A DNA stretch of 40,707 nt from an uncultured Anaeromyxobacter sp. (GCA_903904005.1 CAIVAR010000183.1:1-40707); one strand, 5' to 3'. Counted from the stretch's first letter, positions 21,491-31,564 are shown. Numbers and translations are program-made. Notes: a model not told the origin generated them from the letters alone.

Positions 21491-22243
21491 ATGGCTCAGT
21501 ACATTTTCGGCGCTGGCGTCCTCACCCTCTACAACCCGGCAGGCTCCCCGATCCAGCCGGTGCAGGTCGGCGTGCTGAAGGAGATCAGCCTCGACTTCAA
21601 GGCGACGACCAAGGAGCTTCGCGGCGCATACCGCTTCGCTCTCGACATCGCCGCTGGCCCGATGACGATCACCGGCAAGGCGAAGTTCGCGCAGTTCGAC
21701 CAGGACATCCTCTCGGCGGTCACCGGCTCGTCCTCGGCAACGGGCGTGACCCGGGTCGTCGAGTCGGCCTCGACCGTCATCCCGGCGACGCCGTTCACCG
21801 TCACGGTCTCGCCTCCGTCCTCGGGCACCTGGGCGCGTGACCTGGGCGTCATCGACCAGAGCACGATGCAGCCGATGACCCGGGTCGCGTCGGCGCCGAC
21901 CGCTGGTCAGTACTCGGTCACGGCGGGAGCGTACCTCTTCGCCTCGGCCGACAACGTCTCCGCGAAGTCGGTCGTCATCCGCTACGCCTACACCATCGCG
22001 GGCGCGGTGGCGGGCTACACCTCGACCCTGACGAACAGCCTCATGGGGTCGAACACCGTCTACTCGCTGGAGTGGGGCACCACGTTCCGGTCCAAGGACG
22101 TTTACATGCGCCTCCCGGCGGTCATCATCCCGTCGCTCTCGATGGGGTTCAAGTCGGAGGACTACTTCGACGCGGACGTGGAGTTCAGCGCGTTCGTGGA
22201 CCCGACCAGCGGGAAGATCATGGAGTGGGCGTCCAACGAGTAG
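21491..22243 (+). CDS. Major tail (tube) protein
   Basis: This is a 250-aa protein with a strong ribosome site (GAAGGAG), nearly the same leader as the capsid gene. It is beta-rich: IFGAGVLTLYNPAGSP, LKEISLDFKATTKELRG, GPMTITGKAKFAQFD, and later VYMRLPAVIIPSLSMGFKSEDYFDADVEFSAF. A central region (VTRVVESASTVIPATPFTV...SVVIRYAYTIA) looks like an inserted domain. Position before the chaperone and tape-measure genes fixes the assignment. Confidence 0.85.
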   Translation: MAQYIFGAGVLTLYNPAGSPIQPVQVGVLKEISLDFKATTKELRGAYRFALDIAAGPMTITGKAKFAQFDQDILSAVTGSSSATGVTRVVESASTVIPATPFTVTVSPPSSGTWARDLGVIDQSTMQPMTRVASAPTAGQYSVTAGAYLFASADNVSAKSVVIRYAYTIAGAVAGYTSTLTNSLMGSNTVYSLEWGTTFRSKDVYMRLPAVIIPSLSMGFKSEDYFDADVEFSAFVDPTSGKIMEWASNE

Positions 22244-22270
22244 CCACCCGCTCTGCGGGAGAAGGAGTCG

Positions 22271-22624
22271 ATGATGTCGAAGCCAGCGGGGAACCCGATT
22301 GAGATGGGCGGCAGGCAGTTCTTTCTGCCGCCTCTCTCTGTCGGGGTCATGCGGAGAAACGCAGCGGCCTACGAGATGCTGATGAAGGCGTTCCGGCTGT
22401 TCGCCAAGGGGGAGGAAGTGGAGCCGGCGTTTGAGCTCCTAGCCGCCGTGGCGCAGCTGTTCCACGCCTGCCTGGAGAATGCGTATCCCGACGTGACGCT
22501 GGAGTGGGTGGAGGAGCATCTCGCCTTGGCCGACCTCGGGAGTCGGATGCAGCAGATTCTCCTTCCCTCGGCCGGGGCGTTTCGTCCGAAGGAGGAGGCG
22601 TTGGGGGAAGCGACGAGCCCGTAG
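22271..22624 (+). CDS. Tail assembly chaperone, short form (lambda gpG-type)
   Basis: This is a 117-aa protein, GAAGGAG upstream. MGGRQFFLPPLSVGVMRR resembles the start of many G-type chaperones, followed by helices (FELLAAVAQLFHACLENAYP, VTLEWVEEHLALADLGSRM). Near its 3' end lies the slip site described separately, where a -1 shift makes a longer product. The short:long ratio is normally important for building the tail around the tape measure. Confidence 0.82.
   Translation: MMSKPAGNPIEMGGRQFFLPPLSVGVMRRNAAAYEMLMKAFRLFAKGEEVEPAFELLAAVAQLFHACLENAYPDVTLEWVEEHLALADLGSRMQQILLPSAGAFRPKEEALGEATSP
22601..22609 (+). promoter_or_regulatory. Probable -1 ribosomal frameshift site
   Basis: The zero-frame codons TTG GGG GAA contain a run of five G. 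After a -1 slip on GGG, reading resumes GGA AGC GAC and continues, without a stop, into the second frame to 22917. The zero-frame stop is at 22622-22624. The position, direction and frames match the conserved G/GT chaperone arrangement of long-tailed phages. The heptamer is not the canonical GGGAAAG of lambda. Confidence 0.7.
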
Positions 22625-22917
22625 AGTGGTCGGAGGTCTACGGGCTCATCATCACGGTGACGGGATGGACCGTTGAGGAGGTGGACGGGCTGGAAGCAAC
22701 GACAGCGGCGGCGCTCCTGACGTACTGGCGCGACCGAGTCCCGCTGATGGCATTGGGTCCGACGTTCGCGACCTTCCTTGGAGCGAAGCCCGGGAAGGGT
22801 AGTGGGGCCAAGGCGACAGGTGACGCTCTCTTCGGGGAGCTAGCAGGCAACGAGGGTGCAGGGGAGGCGACGTGGCAGGTAGCAGCCAAAATCCGCTCAC
22901 CGTACTTCTCGGCGTAG
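22606..22917 (+). CDS. Tail assembly chaperone, -1 frameshift extension (gpT-type)
   Basis: The extension reads GSDEPVEWSEVYGLIITVTG, then WTVEEVDGLEATTAAALLTYWRD and a Gly/Ala-rich tail. A T-type domain usually begins with a Trp-containing helix of this kind. There is no good independent start: GTG/ATG codons in this frame upstream of the homology lie inside the G frame without a suitable ribosome site. It is most likely made only as a GT fusion. The tape-measure GTG lies inside its last 46 bases. Confidence 0.7.
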   Translation, partial: GSDEPVEWSEVYGLIITVTGWTVEEVDGLEATTAAALLTYWRDRVPLMALGPTFATFLGAKPGKGSGAKATGDALFGELAGNEGAGEATWQVAAKIRSPYFSA

Positions 22918-25352
22918 ACCTCGGGAACCTTCCCGCCGGGATGCAGGCGGCAGCGTCTGCGGTCCAGGGCTCGACGGCCCGGATGCGGGCGGCGTTTGCC
23001 GGCGTCGGCTCCGCGATGAATGGGCTCATGGCGCCGCTCGCGGCCTTGGGCGCCATCCTCGCTGGCGGCGCCGTCTTCAAGAAGGCCATCGACTACTCGC
23101 AGGAGTGGAACCTCACCGCCGGGAAGCTCGCCAAGACGCTCGGGACGACGACCGAGCAGGCATCGGTCTACATGGTCGCGGTCGATGACCTGGGCGTCTC
23201 GCAAGAGATGTTCGGGCGCGCTGCGAACATGATGATGCGGCAGGTCGCAGGCGGTGGCGCTGGGTTCAAGAAGCTCGGCGTGGACATCAAGGACACGAAC
23301 GGTCATCTCAAGCCGGTCGCCGGCCTGATGGAAGAGGCCAACGCCAAGATCCGGACCATCACGAACAGCACCGCCCAGGGCGCGGCGGGGATCGCCATCT
23401 ACGGGCGCGCGTGGCCCGAGGTCCGCAAGGTCATCGAGTTGACCGGCGAGAAGATGGAGGAGGCCAAGGTCAAGGCGACGAAGCTCGGCCTAATCGTTGG
23501 CCCCGATGGCGTCGAGAATGCGAAGGCGTACAAGCTTGCGATGAAGGATGTCGGGGAAATCGGGGAGTCGATGGCGATTGCCATCGGCAACAAGCTGACT
23601 CCGGTGCTCAAGGGCATGGGCGAGTGGTTCGGGGAGAAGGGACCGACAGCCGTCGAGTATTTCGGGGAGTTCTTGAAGGGCCTCTCGGCGATCTTCTTGG
23701 TACTCAAGGCGGTCATCGAGAACGTCTGGGACCTGATGGCGTGGTTTTTCGAGGCAGGAGGGAAGGGCTTCGCGGCAGTCGCCGCTGCGGCCAACGCTGC
23801 CATCCACGGCCAGTTCGGGGAGGCGAAGCAGATCCTGTCGATGGGCTGGCAGGATGTCCTGTCCGAGAGCGGGAAGACGGCCAAGTCGATGGAGAAGACC
23901 TGGGTTGATTCCTGGGCGTCCATCGAGAAGCTCTGGGCGAAGCCGAAGAAGTCGAAGGACAAGGGTTCAGGCGATGAAGGCGGCCTGGACATGGAGAAGG
24001 ACGGCGAGAAGATGAAGCGGTGGGAGCAGGAGTTGTCGGCGCGGAAGGCCAGCGCAGACAAGGTGCTCTCATGGACGCTCGGGGCCGAGAAGGCGTTCTG
24101 GGCGAGCAAGCTCGCGACGACGCAGGAGGGCTCCGACCTCAACCTCGACCTCCAGAAGCGCATCAACGACATGTCGGTGGCGCTCTACAAGGAGGGCTTC
24201 GACAAGGAGCTTACCGGGTATCGCCAGTTCCTCGCGCTCTACAAGGACGACACCGAGGTCCAGCTTGCGATCACGAAGCTCATCGCGCAGCGGACGGTGG
24301 AGGAGTACGGGGCCGGGTCGACGCAAGCCATCGCTGCGCTGAACGAACTAGAGCAGGCCGAGAAGGCGATTCGGGAGAAGACAGATAAGACGCGCGCTGA
24401 CGCTCTCAAGAAGCAGGAGGAGTTCGTCCTCCGGTCCCTGGAGATCGCGGCTGAGGAGGTTCGTGGCCTCGCGGCGGCTGGGTTCATTTCCCCAGCGGAG
24501 GAGTTATCCCGGCTCGCCACCATCGAGGACGCCAAGCTCAAGGTGCGTCAGGATTCCGCCGCGCAGCAACTGCTCCTTGAGAACCTCACGAAGGACCAGC
24601 GCATAGCCATCGAGAATGAGCTCACCAAGGCTACGCAGGACGCCGAAGCGAAGTCGCTCAAGCTTACCCAGCAGGGGATGAAGGCCCGGGTCGAGGAGCT
24701 CAAGGGCTACGTCGAGCCGATGGTCAACGCCATCTCGGACGTATTCGAGGGCGTGCTCAATGGGTCCATCAAGGCGACGGACGCGGTCCAGAAGGTCTTC
24801 ACGGCGATGAAGAACACGCTCATCAAGACGTTCGTGGACATCGCGTCGAACTGGGTCAAGCAGCAGCTGGTGATGCTCCTGATGAAGAAGTCGGCTGCGG
24901 CAACCGAGATCGCGACCGACGCCACCGTGACGACCGCCAAGGTCGCCGGCAACGTCTCAGAGGTCACGTCGAATGCTGCGGTGGCCGGCTCGGGCGCCGC
25001 CTCTGCCGTCGCTGAGATCCCCATCGTCGGCCCCGCGCTCGCAATCGCTGCGATGGCAGCGGTCGCAGGGGCGGTCATCGCGTCGATGGGCTCGATGGCG
25101 TCTGCGTCAGGCGGCTTCGACATCGGGAACTTCTCTCCACTCACGCAGTTGCACCCGAACGAGATGGTGCTCCCCGCCAAGCACGCCGATGTGATTCGCT
25201 CCCTCGCTGACCAGGGCGGCGTGGGTCGGGGCGAGACGACGAACATCTCCATCAACGCGGTAGACGGGCAGTCGGTGCTCCGACTCTTCAAGCGGAATGA
25301 CCGGGCGCTCGACCGGGTCCAGCGCAACCTCGTCCGGGCTGGGAGGCCGTAG
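22872..25352 (+). CDS. Tape-measure protein
   Basis: This is an 826-aa protein from GTG 22872, with GGGGAGG upstream. The N-terminus (LGVDLGNLPAGMQAAASAVQ) and long helical, Ala-rich structure are typical of tape measures. A hydrophobic segment lies near residues 53-67 (MAPLAALGAILAGGA), another around 280-300 and a third near 710-745 (GPALAIAAMAAVAGAVIASMG). Charged coiled coils fill 340-640. The length predicts a tail of moderate length (about 0.15 nm per residue gives roughly 120 nm), an estimate only. No lysozyme or peptidase motif was seen inside it. Confidence 0.9.
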   Translation: MAGSSQNPLTVLLGVDLGNLPAGMQAAASAVQGSTARMRAAFAGVGSAMNGLMAPLAALGAILAGGAVFKKAIDYSQEWNLTAGKLAKTLGTTTEQASVYMVAVDDLGVSQEMFGRAANMMMRQVAGGGAGFKKLGVDIKDTNGHLKPVAGLMEEANAKIRTITNSTAQGAAGIAIYGRAWPEVRKVIELTGEKMEEAKVKATKLGLIVGPDGVENAKAYKLAMKDVGEIGESMAIAIGNKLTPVLKGMGEWFGEKGPTAVEYFGEFLKGLSAIFLVLKAVIENVWDLMAWFFEAGGKGFAAVAAAANAAIHGQFGEAKQILSMGWQDVLSESGKTAKSMEKTWVDSWASIEKLWAKPKKSKDKGSGDEGGLDMEKDGEKMKRWEQELSARKASADKVLSWTLGAEKAFWASKLATTQEGSDLNLDLQKRINDMSVALYKEGFDKELTGYRQFLALYKDDTEVQLAITKLIAQRTVEEYGAGSTQAIAALNELEQAEKAIREKTDKTRADALKKQEEFVLRSLEIAAEEVRGLAAAGFISPAEELSRLATIEDAKLKVRQDSAAQQLLLENLTKDQRIAIENELTKATQDAEAKSLKLTQQGMKARVEELKGYVEPMVNAISDVFEGVLNGSIKATDAVQKVFTAMKNTLIKTFVDIASNWVKQQLVMLLMKKSAAATEIATDATVTTAKVAGNVSEVTSNAAVAGSGAASAVAEIPIVGPALAIAAMAAVAGAVIASMGSMASASGGFDIGNFSPLTQLHPNEMVLPAKHADVIRSLADQGGVGRGETTNISINAVDGQSVLRLFKRNDRALDRVQRNLVRAGRP

Positions 25353-25774
25353 TGTCCGACAACGTCTTCCCGGCCCTTCCGCTGCTCGACCTCGACATAC
25401 AGGTCTCGCCTGCGTACAGCACGAAGATTCTGCAAGCGGTCTCGGGCAAGGAGGTCCGTGTCTCCTGGCGCACGGCCTCGCGCACGACGTACTCGCTCAA
25501 GTTCCAGGCGCTCCGCACCGGGACGTTCGGGCGCGCGGACTACACGGCTAGCACGGGGGCGTGGACCTACAACCCGGCAGGCGCGTGGACGGAGTACAGC
25601 GTCGTGCAGAGCTTCGTGGCAACCCATCGCGGGTCCTGGGACAGCTTCCTCTGGGTCGAGCCGCTCGCGGGCGCGCAGGTCCGGGTGCGCTTCTTGGAGG
25701 ACAGCATCGTCTACAAGCGGATCGCCAGCGGCTACTGGGCGGTGGATTCGCTCAAGCTCATCACGGTGCTCTAG
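25352..25774 (+). CDS. Distal tail protein (DUF2460-like)
   Basis: This is a 140-aa protein, its GTG overlapping the last base of the tape-measure TAG. VFPALPLLDLDIQVSPAYST, then AVSGKEVRVSWRT and a C-terminal GSWDSFLWVEP, VRVRFLEDSI are the recognisable signature of this Gram-negative phage tail-tip family. The stop abuts the next GTG. It most likely forms part of the ring joining tube and tip. Confidence 0.8.
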   Translation: MSDNVFPALPLLDLDIQVSPAYSTKILQAVSGKEVRVSWRTASRTTYSLKFQALRTGTFGRADYTASTGAWTYNPAGAWTEYSVVQSFVATHRGSWDSFLWVEPLAGAQVRVRFLEDSIVYKRIASGYWAVDSLKLITVL

Positions 25775-26862
25775 TGGCTCGGCAACTCTCTGCCCCGCTT
25801 GAGGCGCTCCTGGCGGCGAACAACGCCCTGGTGATGGCCGACCTCTACGTCTTCGACAGCCCGGTCCTGGGGATAGCGCGCTACACGTCCTGGGGCGCTG
25901 ACGTGACGTACTCCGGGGATGCCTACACGGCTGGCGGGGTAGTTCTCACGCGGGACCGGGTGAGGTCGAAACTCGGGTTGAACATCGACCAGCTGGACAT
26001 CGAGGTCGGGCACGGGGGCTCAGCACTCTACGGGGCGACGCCGATAACGTGGTCATCGGCTGCGCTCTCGGGCGCGTTGGATGGCGCAGGGGTGAAGTTG
26101 TACCGAGCGTTTTTCAAGCCTACCGTCGCACCGTGGGCGCCGTCCACGGCGTACTCCATCGGCGCCTCCGTGACGAATGACATGGGCCGGGTCTACATGT
26201 GCGGCGCGGCGGGGACGAGCGCGTCGAGCGGCGGGCCGACGGGCTCGACGGCGATCGTTGGCGACTCGGGGACGTGGCTCCATGACGGCTCGGTCGAGTG
26301 GTACTACTACGGCGCTGCGGGGACGCTGACGCTCGTTGATGCGGTCCTGCTGTTCGGTGGCTACGTCGGGGAGATCACGCCCAGGAGCACGGCGGTCGCT
26401 CTCACGGTCGAGAGTTTGGCGGCCAAGCTCAACCTCCAATGGCCGCACGGCCTCTTCACTCCCGGGTGCCGCTGGGACCTGTATTCAGATGGCTGCGGTC
26501 TAACGCGCCCGACGACCTGGGATGCGGAGGCGACAGCGGCGGGGTCTACGACGACGGTCATCGTCATCTCGGGGCACGGGTCAGAGGCCGGATTCGCGGG
26601 CGGCTCGCTGACGATTACGGCCCCTGACTCGTCCGTCCTAAAGGGGATGTCGAGGGCGATTGTCAAGACGAGGGCGAACAGCGGGAACCTCTTGGTGACC
26701 ATCGCGCCCGCGCTCCCCTCTGCGCCTGTGGATGGCCTGACGGTCAAGTTGGTGAAGGGGTGCCTGAGGACCGCCGCAGCTTGCGAGACGACGTTCAACA
26801 ATCTCGACCATTTCAGCGGCGAGCCGGTAGTCCCTCCCGACTCGGTGAGAGACCGCCGATGA
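25774..26862 (+). CDS. BR0599/DUF2163-like tail-tip protein with inserted adhesion module
   Basis: This is a 362-aa protein starting at GTG 25774. The frame begins with [19 protein letters not shown] and ends with the conserved Cys-rich C-terminus [14 protein letters not shown]...[21 protein letters not shown] of the family, related to GTA tail-tip proteins. Residues about 118-180 (26125-26313) are an insertion, [19 protein letters not shown], then [25 protein letters not shown]. It resembles the W-x-P-x-T-x-Y-x2-G modules seen in phage adhesins, which are thought to bind carbohydrate. The stop overlaps the next ATG. Confidence 0.82.
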   Translation: MARQLSAPLEALLAANNALVMADLYVFDSPVLGIARYTSWGADVTYSGDAYTAGGVVLTRDRVRSKLGLNIDQLDIEVGHGGSALYGATPITWSSAALSGALDGAGVKLYRAFFKPTVAPWAPSTAYSIGASVTNDMGRVYMCGAAGTSASSGGPTGSTAIVGDSGTWLHDGSVEWYYYGAAGTLTLVDAVLLFGGYVGEITPRSTAVALTVESLAAKLNLQWPHGLFTPGCRWDLYSDGCGLTRPTTWDAEATAAGSTTTVIVISGHGSEAGFAGGSLTITAPDSSVLKGMSRAIVKTRANSGNLLVTIAPALPSAPVDGLTVKLVKGCLRTAAACETTFNNLDHFSGEPVVPPDSVRDRR

Positions 26863-29800
26863 CAATCGCGTCTATCCCGCCGTCGAGGCCCGCCCCCTAT
26901 CGGTACCCGACCCCGGCGTCTGCCTATGGCAACGTCATCCCGGTAGTCCACGGGACAGGTACCACCAAGGGAGTGCTTTGCTACGCAGGCCCGGTCACCA
27001 TGGGGTACGGGCCGAGCATCGAGTTACTCGATGACGGGACGCTACAGATTCTCCACCCGACGTTTTCAGATGGCAGCTACGGGTCGCTCGACCCGCAGTC
27101 CTACGTCTGCCCCTCCATCTTCGTATTCGCCCAGGGCGCGATCTCAGGGTGGCTATGGATACAACGCGGGGACCTGACGTTTGACGCATCTGGCCGGCTG
27201 GTATTTTCAGACCTGGGCGCATGGCTTGGCGACTGGCCGGTTAGGACCCCGGTTGAGCCCGACCTCATGCTGGGGAACCCGGCAACGGCGACGGAATGGC
27301 CCTACGCCTGCGGAACGGGACCGTTCCCGTCCCTGACGGTTCTCGGCCCTGAGCATAGAGCTCCGCTTGGTCATCTCGTAGCCCTTCGACACCCGGCCCT
27401 TGTCCTACCGGAGGGGCGGTTCCCCGAGTTCCGAGCGATGCTTGAAGGGCGACTCGCGACCCACGGGATGGGCGGCGGCACGTACATGATGGCCGAGCCT
27501 GGGGCGATGATTCGGGACATCGTCGAGGACTCAGTTATCGGCTTGGGGCTCGGGTCCGACCTCGTCATCACCGATGTGGGGGCCGATGGCCTCGCAGCGT
27601 CGAGCTTTGACAGATACCAGACGCAGAACAACTGGTGGCTGTGTCGGGTCTGGGACTCGCAGTCGGCCGCTTCGACCGCCGTGAATGAGATCGCGGAGGC
27701 GTGCGACGCCGATCTGTACTGGACCGGGGAAGCGTTGAAACTCCTGCCGCGCGGGGAGTCGGTCGTCGGTACCTACAGCCCGCCGACGACGGCAATCACC
27801 TTCACAGACGACGACTTCCTCTTGAGCGATTCGGACTCGGACCCCATCGAGGCGATCCGAGTACCAGAGGCCGACATCCCCACGGTCATCCCGGTCGAGT
27901 TCGTGCCGTGGATGTCGCTCGACGGAACGACTTCGATGGTGGAGTCGCTCGACGCGGCGCGGGCGTCCCTCTTCGGAGTGCGGCGCGGGGACACGGTCAC
28001 CCTCAAGTGCATCCAAGTAGATACCCACGCTCGGAGCATCAGTCAGCTGCTAGCCCAGCGCGGGATCTACAACCGGACGACGTTCAAGTGGAAGGCGTCC
28101 TGGCGTTTCATCGGGGTCGAGCCTGGGGATTGGGCCCTGCTCCAGAACACGGTCATGGGGCTGGACCAGATGGTGCGGGTTCAGTCGGTGGAAGAGACCG
28201 AGGACGGGTTGTATTTCGAGGGCGTGGAGTGGTGGGTCGGGGTCAGCGTCACAGCGGAAGGGCTTCCGCAGGGGGCTGATGGGATTGGGACGAACCCGCT
28301 GGTCCCGGTCGATACGACGGTGTTCCGTACCGGCCTCGCGGGGATCGCGAACGACTCGATCTTTTCGGTCTCGGAGCACTCCTTCGCCATCAATTGCTGG
28401 AACGATCTCCAGGGATCGAGTGACGGCCTGGTGGCCCGGGCGAGCACGGCCGGAGTGGACTCGACCGCCTGGACCACGGCTCTCGGGGATCTGGGGGACT
28501 ACCTCAACGGCGGCACGACGTGGATGGCCGGGACGCCTGCGTGGCTGACGGCCACGTCCGACATCGACCTATCAGGATTCGGCGGCGCGTCGGTGTGGCA
28601 GGCGAAATGGGTGGACGCCTACAACGCCCGCACCGATCTGCAGGGCGCCATCTCGGGCGCGGCAATCGAGATCGCAGGAAAGAAGAACCGCGTCTTCTAT
28701 CAGGTGAGCGAACCTGCGGACCCCACCGACGGGCTCGCCCTGCTGACGGGAGACATCTGGTTCGACACCGACGATGGGAATCAGCTTTACACCTGGACGG
28801 GAGCCGAGTGGGTTCCGGGACAGGTGGGGCCGCAAGGGATCTCGGGCCCCCAGGGCGTGCCGGGTCCGGCCGGCGCGAGCGGTCCCACCGGTCCGCAGGG
28901 CGTGCAGGGTTCGCAGGGAGTGAAGGGGGACGTTGGCCCCACGGGTCCGACGGGGCCAGTGGGGCCGAGCGGTCCGCAGGGCGTCGTGGGACCCGTGGGC
29001 GCATCGGGTCCGACGGGGCCCCAGGGCGTGGATGGCGCGCAGGGAGTCCAGGGTAGCGTTGGGCCGAGCGGTCCGACCGGTCCAGTGGGTCCGAGCGGCC
29101 CCCAGGGCGTGCAGGGGCCCGTTGGCGCGAGCGGTCCATCTGGCGCGCAGGGTGGCTCTGGCGCGCAGGGAGTCCAGGGCAGCGTGGGCCCGACGGGTCC
29201 GACGGGTCCGGTTGGTCCGTCCGGGCCGCAGGGCGTGCAGGGGAACGCGGGAGCGGTCGGAGCTACCGGCGTGCAGGGAGTCCAGGGCGCGCAGGGCTCG
29301 GCCGGTTCGAGCATGAACTGGATCGGAACATGGTCGTCGGGGCACGGGACATACAGCCCGAACGACGCCGTGATCTACAACGGCGCCAACTACGTATGCA
29401 TCGACACGACCACGGGCGGCGCGGGCGCGCCGGACACGCTCCCGACGAAGTGGCTGGAACTCGCCACCGGAGCGCAGGGTCCGCAGGGTCCGCAGGGTAC
29501 GCAGGGCTCGGCAGGGGCGCAGGGCTCGACGGGACCGCAGGGCGTCGCCGGGCCCCAAGGCTCACAGGGCGTAGCAGGCGCGCAGGGCCCCACCGGGCCG
29601 GGTGGCTCGACGGGTCCCCAGGGCCCGCAGGGAGGCGCAGGAGCCCAGGGCGGTACGGGTCCGACTGGCGTACAGGGCGGCCAGGGCCCCCAGGGAACGG
29701 CCGGCGCGCAGGGCGCAACCGGCCCCCAGGGATCGCCCGGGCCCCAAGGCTCCCAGGGCGTAGCGGGCCCGCAAGGCCCCACCGGTCCGGGTGGAGTGCA

Positions 29801-30395
29801 GGGCCCGCAGGGCGTCCAGGGAGTCGCTGGCGCGCAGGGATCCCAGGGCCCGCAGGGATCGACGGGACCCCAAGGCTCACAGGGCGTCGCCGGCTCGCAG
29901 GGGTCCACCGGGCCGAGCGGGATGCAGGGGCAGCAGGGCGTACAGGGCGTCCAGGGGCCGCAGGGGTCCCAGGGCCCCATGGGGCCGTTCGGCCTGCGTG
30001 GCGGGATGGTTCGGTGCAGCATGGGGAGTCTCTGGGTGCGCGACGGCGCCGGCAACAACATCACCGCCTATGCGCAGGTCACGCTCTCGCGCTACGCATC
30101 CGTCCTCAACGGCGTTAACGACACGCTGCGAATCACCCTCAACGGGTGGCCCGGATACCCCGCCGGAACGAACCGCAGGAACGTGGCCGGCGTGATGACC
30201 CAGGGTGTTGGTGCTGGCATGGGGTTTTACGGCACGCTCGCGCAATGGTCGCCGTACTCCGTCGGTGAAGACTACATCGACTATCAGTTGTTTTACCTGA
30301 ACGGGACTACGTGGACCGGGCCGATCGATCTGGAGCCGCGCTACTCGTATTACGTCGGCGTCTTCTTCCTCGGCTGGAACCTATGGAACCAATAA
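26859..30395 (+). CDS. Tail-tip / receptor-binding protein with two collagen-like blocks
   Basis: This is a 1178-aa protein. The N-terminal 470 residues match Phage-tail_3/GTA-type hub proteins ([55 protein letters not shown]). A linker region ends with [19 protein letters not shown]. Then come 54 Gly-X-Y triplets (28827-29312), a 52-residue module beginning [20 protein letters not shown], 59 more triplets (29469-29999) and a 130-residue unique C-terminal head rich in aromatics. Triplets rich in GPQ, GPT and GVQ should form a trimeric collagen-like shaft. The hub plus fibre in one chain means the tail tip carries its own receptor-binding spike. Confidence 0.88.
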   Translation: MTIASIPPSRPAPYRYPTPASAYGNVIPVVHGTGTTKGVLCYAGPVTMGYGPSIELLDDGTLQILHPTFSDGSYGSLDPQSYVCPSIFVFAQGAISGWLWIQRGDLTFDASGRLVFSDLGAWLGDWPVRTPVEPDLMLGNPATATEWPYACGTGPFPSLTVLGPEHRAPLGHLVALRHPALVLPEGRFPEFRAMLEGRLATHGMGGGTYMMAEPGAMIRDIVEDSVIGLGLGSDLVITDVGADGLAASSFDRYQTQNNWWLCRVWDSQSAASTAVNEIAEACDADLYWTGEALKLLPRGESVVGTYSPPTTAITFTDDDFLLSDSDSDPIEAIRVPEADIPTVIPVEFVPWMSLDGTTSMVESLDAARASLFGVRRGDTVTLKCIQVDTHARSISQLLAQRGIYNRTTFKWKASWRFIGVEPGDWALLQNTVMGLDQMVRVQSVEETEDGLYFEGVEWWVGVSVTAEGLPQGADGIGTNPLVPVDTTVFRTGLAGIANDSIFSVSEHSFAINCWNDLQGSSDGLVARASTAGVDSTAWTTALGDLGDYLNGGTTWMAGTPAWLTATSDIDLSGFGGASVWQAKWVDAYNARTDLQGAISGAAIEIAGKKNRVFYQVSEPADPTDGLALLTGDIWFDTDDGNQLYTWTGAEWVPGQVGPQGISGPQGVPGPAGASGPTGPQGVQGSQGVKGDVGPTGPTGPVGPSGPQGVVGPVGASGPTGPQGVDGAQGVQGSVGPSGPTGPVGPSGPQGVQGPVGASGPSGAQGGSGAQGVQGSVGPTGPTGPVGPSGPQGVQGNAGAVGATGVQGVQGAQGSAGSSMNWIGTWSSGHGTYSPNDAVIYNGANYVCIDTTTGGAGAPDTLPTKWLELATGAQGPQGPQGTQGSAGAQGSTGPQGVAGPQGSQGVAGAQGPTGPGGSTGPQGPQGGAGAQGGTGPTGVQGGQGPQGTAGAQGATGPQGSPGPQGSQGVAGPQGPTGPGGVQGPQGVQGVAGAQGSQGPQGSTGPQGSQGVAGSQGSTGPSGMQGQQGVQGVQGPQGSQGPMGPFGLRGGMVRCSMGSLWVRDGAGNNITAYAQVTLSRYASVLNGVNDTLRITLNGWPGYPAGTNRRNVAGVMTQGVGAGMGFYGTLAQWSPYSVGEDYIDYQLFYLNGTTWTGPIDLEPRYSYYVGVFFLGWNLWNQ
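28827..29312 (+). repeat. Collagen-like repeat block 1 with 126-bp higher-order repeat
   Basis: Fifty-four in-frame Gly-X-Y triplets. Triplets 13-26, 27-40 and 41-54 form a 14-triplet (126-bp) super-repeat starting [18 protein letters not shown], at about 28935, 29061 and 29187. The third copy is less exact. Recombination between copies could change the shaft length. Confidence 0.85.
29469..29999 (+). repeat. Collagen-like repeat block 2
   Basis: Fifty-nine Gly-X-Y triplets, dominated by GPQ, GAQ, GSQ and GVA, ending GPM-GPF-GLR before the C-terminal head. It is richer in Gln and Ala than block 1 and has a looser internal period (GPQ-GSQ-GVA recurs three times). Confidence 0.85.
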
Positions 30396-31546
30396 TGAGA
30401 TTCCACGTCGTCGCGCTCCCGCACACCGTTACGAGCAAGGAATTCTGCTCCTGCGCCTACACCGGCAAGGTTCAGCGGTTCTGCGCGATGATGAAGTCGC
30501 TCGGGCATGAGGTATTCCACTACGGCGGGGAGTGGAGCGACGTTGCCGCGACCGAGCATGTGACCATCGTCACCGCCGAGCAGCGGAAGACGTGGTGGGG
30601 CTCAAACGATACCTCGCGCGAGTTCTACAAGATCGACTGGGATCCACGGGTCGACTACTGGCGGGCGGCGAACGATGCGGCGATCCGCGCCATCCGCGAG
30701 CGCATCCAGCCGAGAGACTTCCTGTGCTTCATCGGAGGCGCGTGTCAGAAGCCGATCGCTGACGCCTTCCCGGCCCACCAGGCCGTCGAGTACGGGATCG
30801 GCTACGAGGGCACGTTCGCGCCCTACCGCGTCTTCGAGAGCTACGCCCACATGCACTACCTGTACGGGAAGCAGAATCAGCAGGACGGGCGCTATTACGA
30901 CGAGGTCATCGGGAACTACTACGACCCGAAGGACTTCCCGGGCCCGAGGGAGCCGGGAGACTACTTCCTCTACGTGGGCCGCCTCATCGAGCGGAAGGGG
31001 CTCCATCTAGCGGCGCAGGTCGCACGGGAGACGGGCGCTCGACTTCTCGTCGCTGGCCAGGGCGTGACGGATCACGGACCGGGCTGGGTGTCTGCGGAGT
31101 GCGGCTGGAAATTTGAGGCTCCCGGCCTGGAGTACGTCGGGACCGTGGGCGTGGAGGAGCGCGCTCGGCTGATGGGCTCGGCCCGCGCGGTCTTCGTGCC
31201 CACCCAGTACGTCGGCCCGTTCGAAGGCGTCCACGCCGAGGCACTCCTGTGCGGGACGCCGGTAATCACCACGGACTGGGGCTGCTTCGCGGAGACCGTC
31301 CTCGACGGCGTGGACGGGTTCCGCACCCGCTCGCTCGGGGAAATGATCTGGGCATCGCAGGAAGTCGCGAAGCTCGACCGGGCCATCATCCGTCAGCGCG
31401 CCATGGACCGATGGAGCGTGGACGTGGTGCGCCACCGGTATCAGGCGCTTTTCGACCGGGTCGGCTCGCTCTGGGATCCGGGCGGCGGCTGGGACTCGCT
31501 CACTTACGACCCGACGCAAAAGCGCGTCTTGGGCCGGTGGCAGTAG
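30395..31546 (+). CDS. GT4-like glycosyltransferase
   Basis: This is a 383-aa protein from ATG 30395, which shares a base with the fibre stop (TAATG); an in-frame ATG at 30383 is the alternative. The C-terminal half is a clear GT-B Rossmann domain: YFLYVGRLIERKGLHLAAQVA, ARLLVAGQG, LEYVGTVGVEERARLMGSA, and the GT4 acidic motif region PFEGVHAEALLCGTPVITTDWG. The N-terminus begins [17 protein letters not shown]. It is translationally coupled to the collagen-like fibre gene, so glycosylation of the fibre, or of host surface glycans in lysogens, are the leading ideas. The donor sugar cannot be predicted. Confidence 0.85.
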   Translation: MRFHVVALPHTVTSKEFCSCAYTGKVQRFCAMMKSLGHEVFHYGGEWSDVAATEHVTIVTAEQRKTWWGSNDTSREFYKIDWDPRVDYWRAANDAAIRAIRERIQPRDFLCFIGGACQKPIADAFPAHQAVEYGIGYEGTFAPYRVFESYAHMHYLYGKQNQQDGRYYDEVIGNYYDPKDFPGPREPGDYFLYVGRLIERKGLHLAAQVARETGARLLVAGQGVTDHGPGWVSAECGWKFEAPGLEYVGTVGVEERARLMGSARAVFVPTQYVGPFEGVHAEALLCGTPVITTDWGCFAETVLDGVDGFRTRSLGEMIWASQEVAKLDRAIIRQRAMDRWSVDVVRHRYQALFDRVGSLWDPGGGWDSLTYDPTQKRVLGRWQ

Positions 31547-31564
31547 AGGCAAGAAAGGCCCGTC

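Noticed and set aside
28827-29999. CRISPR-like or noncoding tandem repeats
   Set aside because: The repeats are in-frame Gly-X-Y codons of a collagen-like shaft without regular spacers.
29263-30064. Several Pro-rich minus-strand frames across the fibre gene
   Set aside because: They are reverse-strand readings of the Gly-X-Y repeats, which give Pro/Cys/Gly-rich nonsense.
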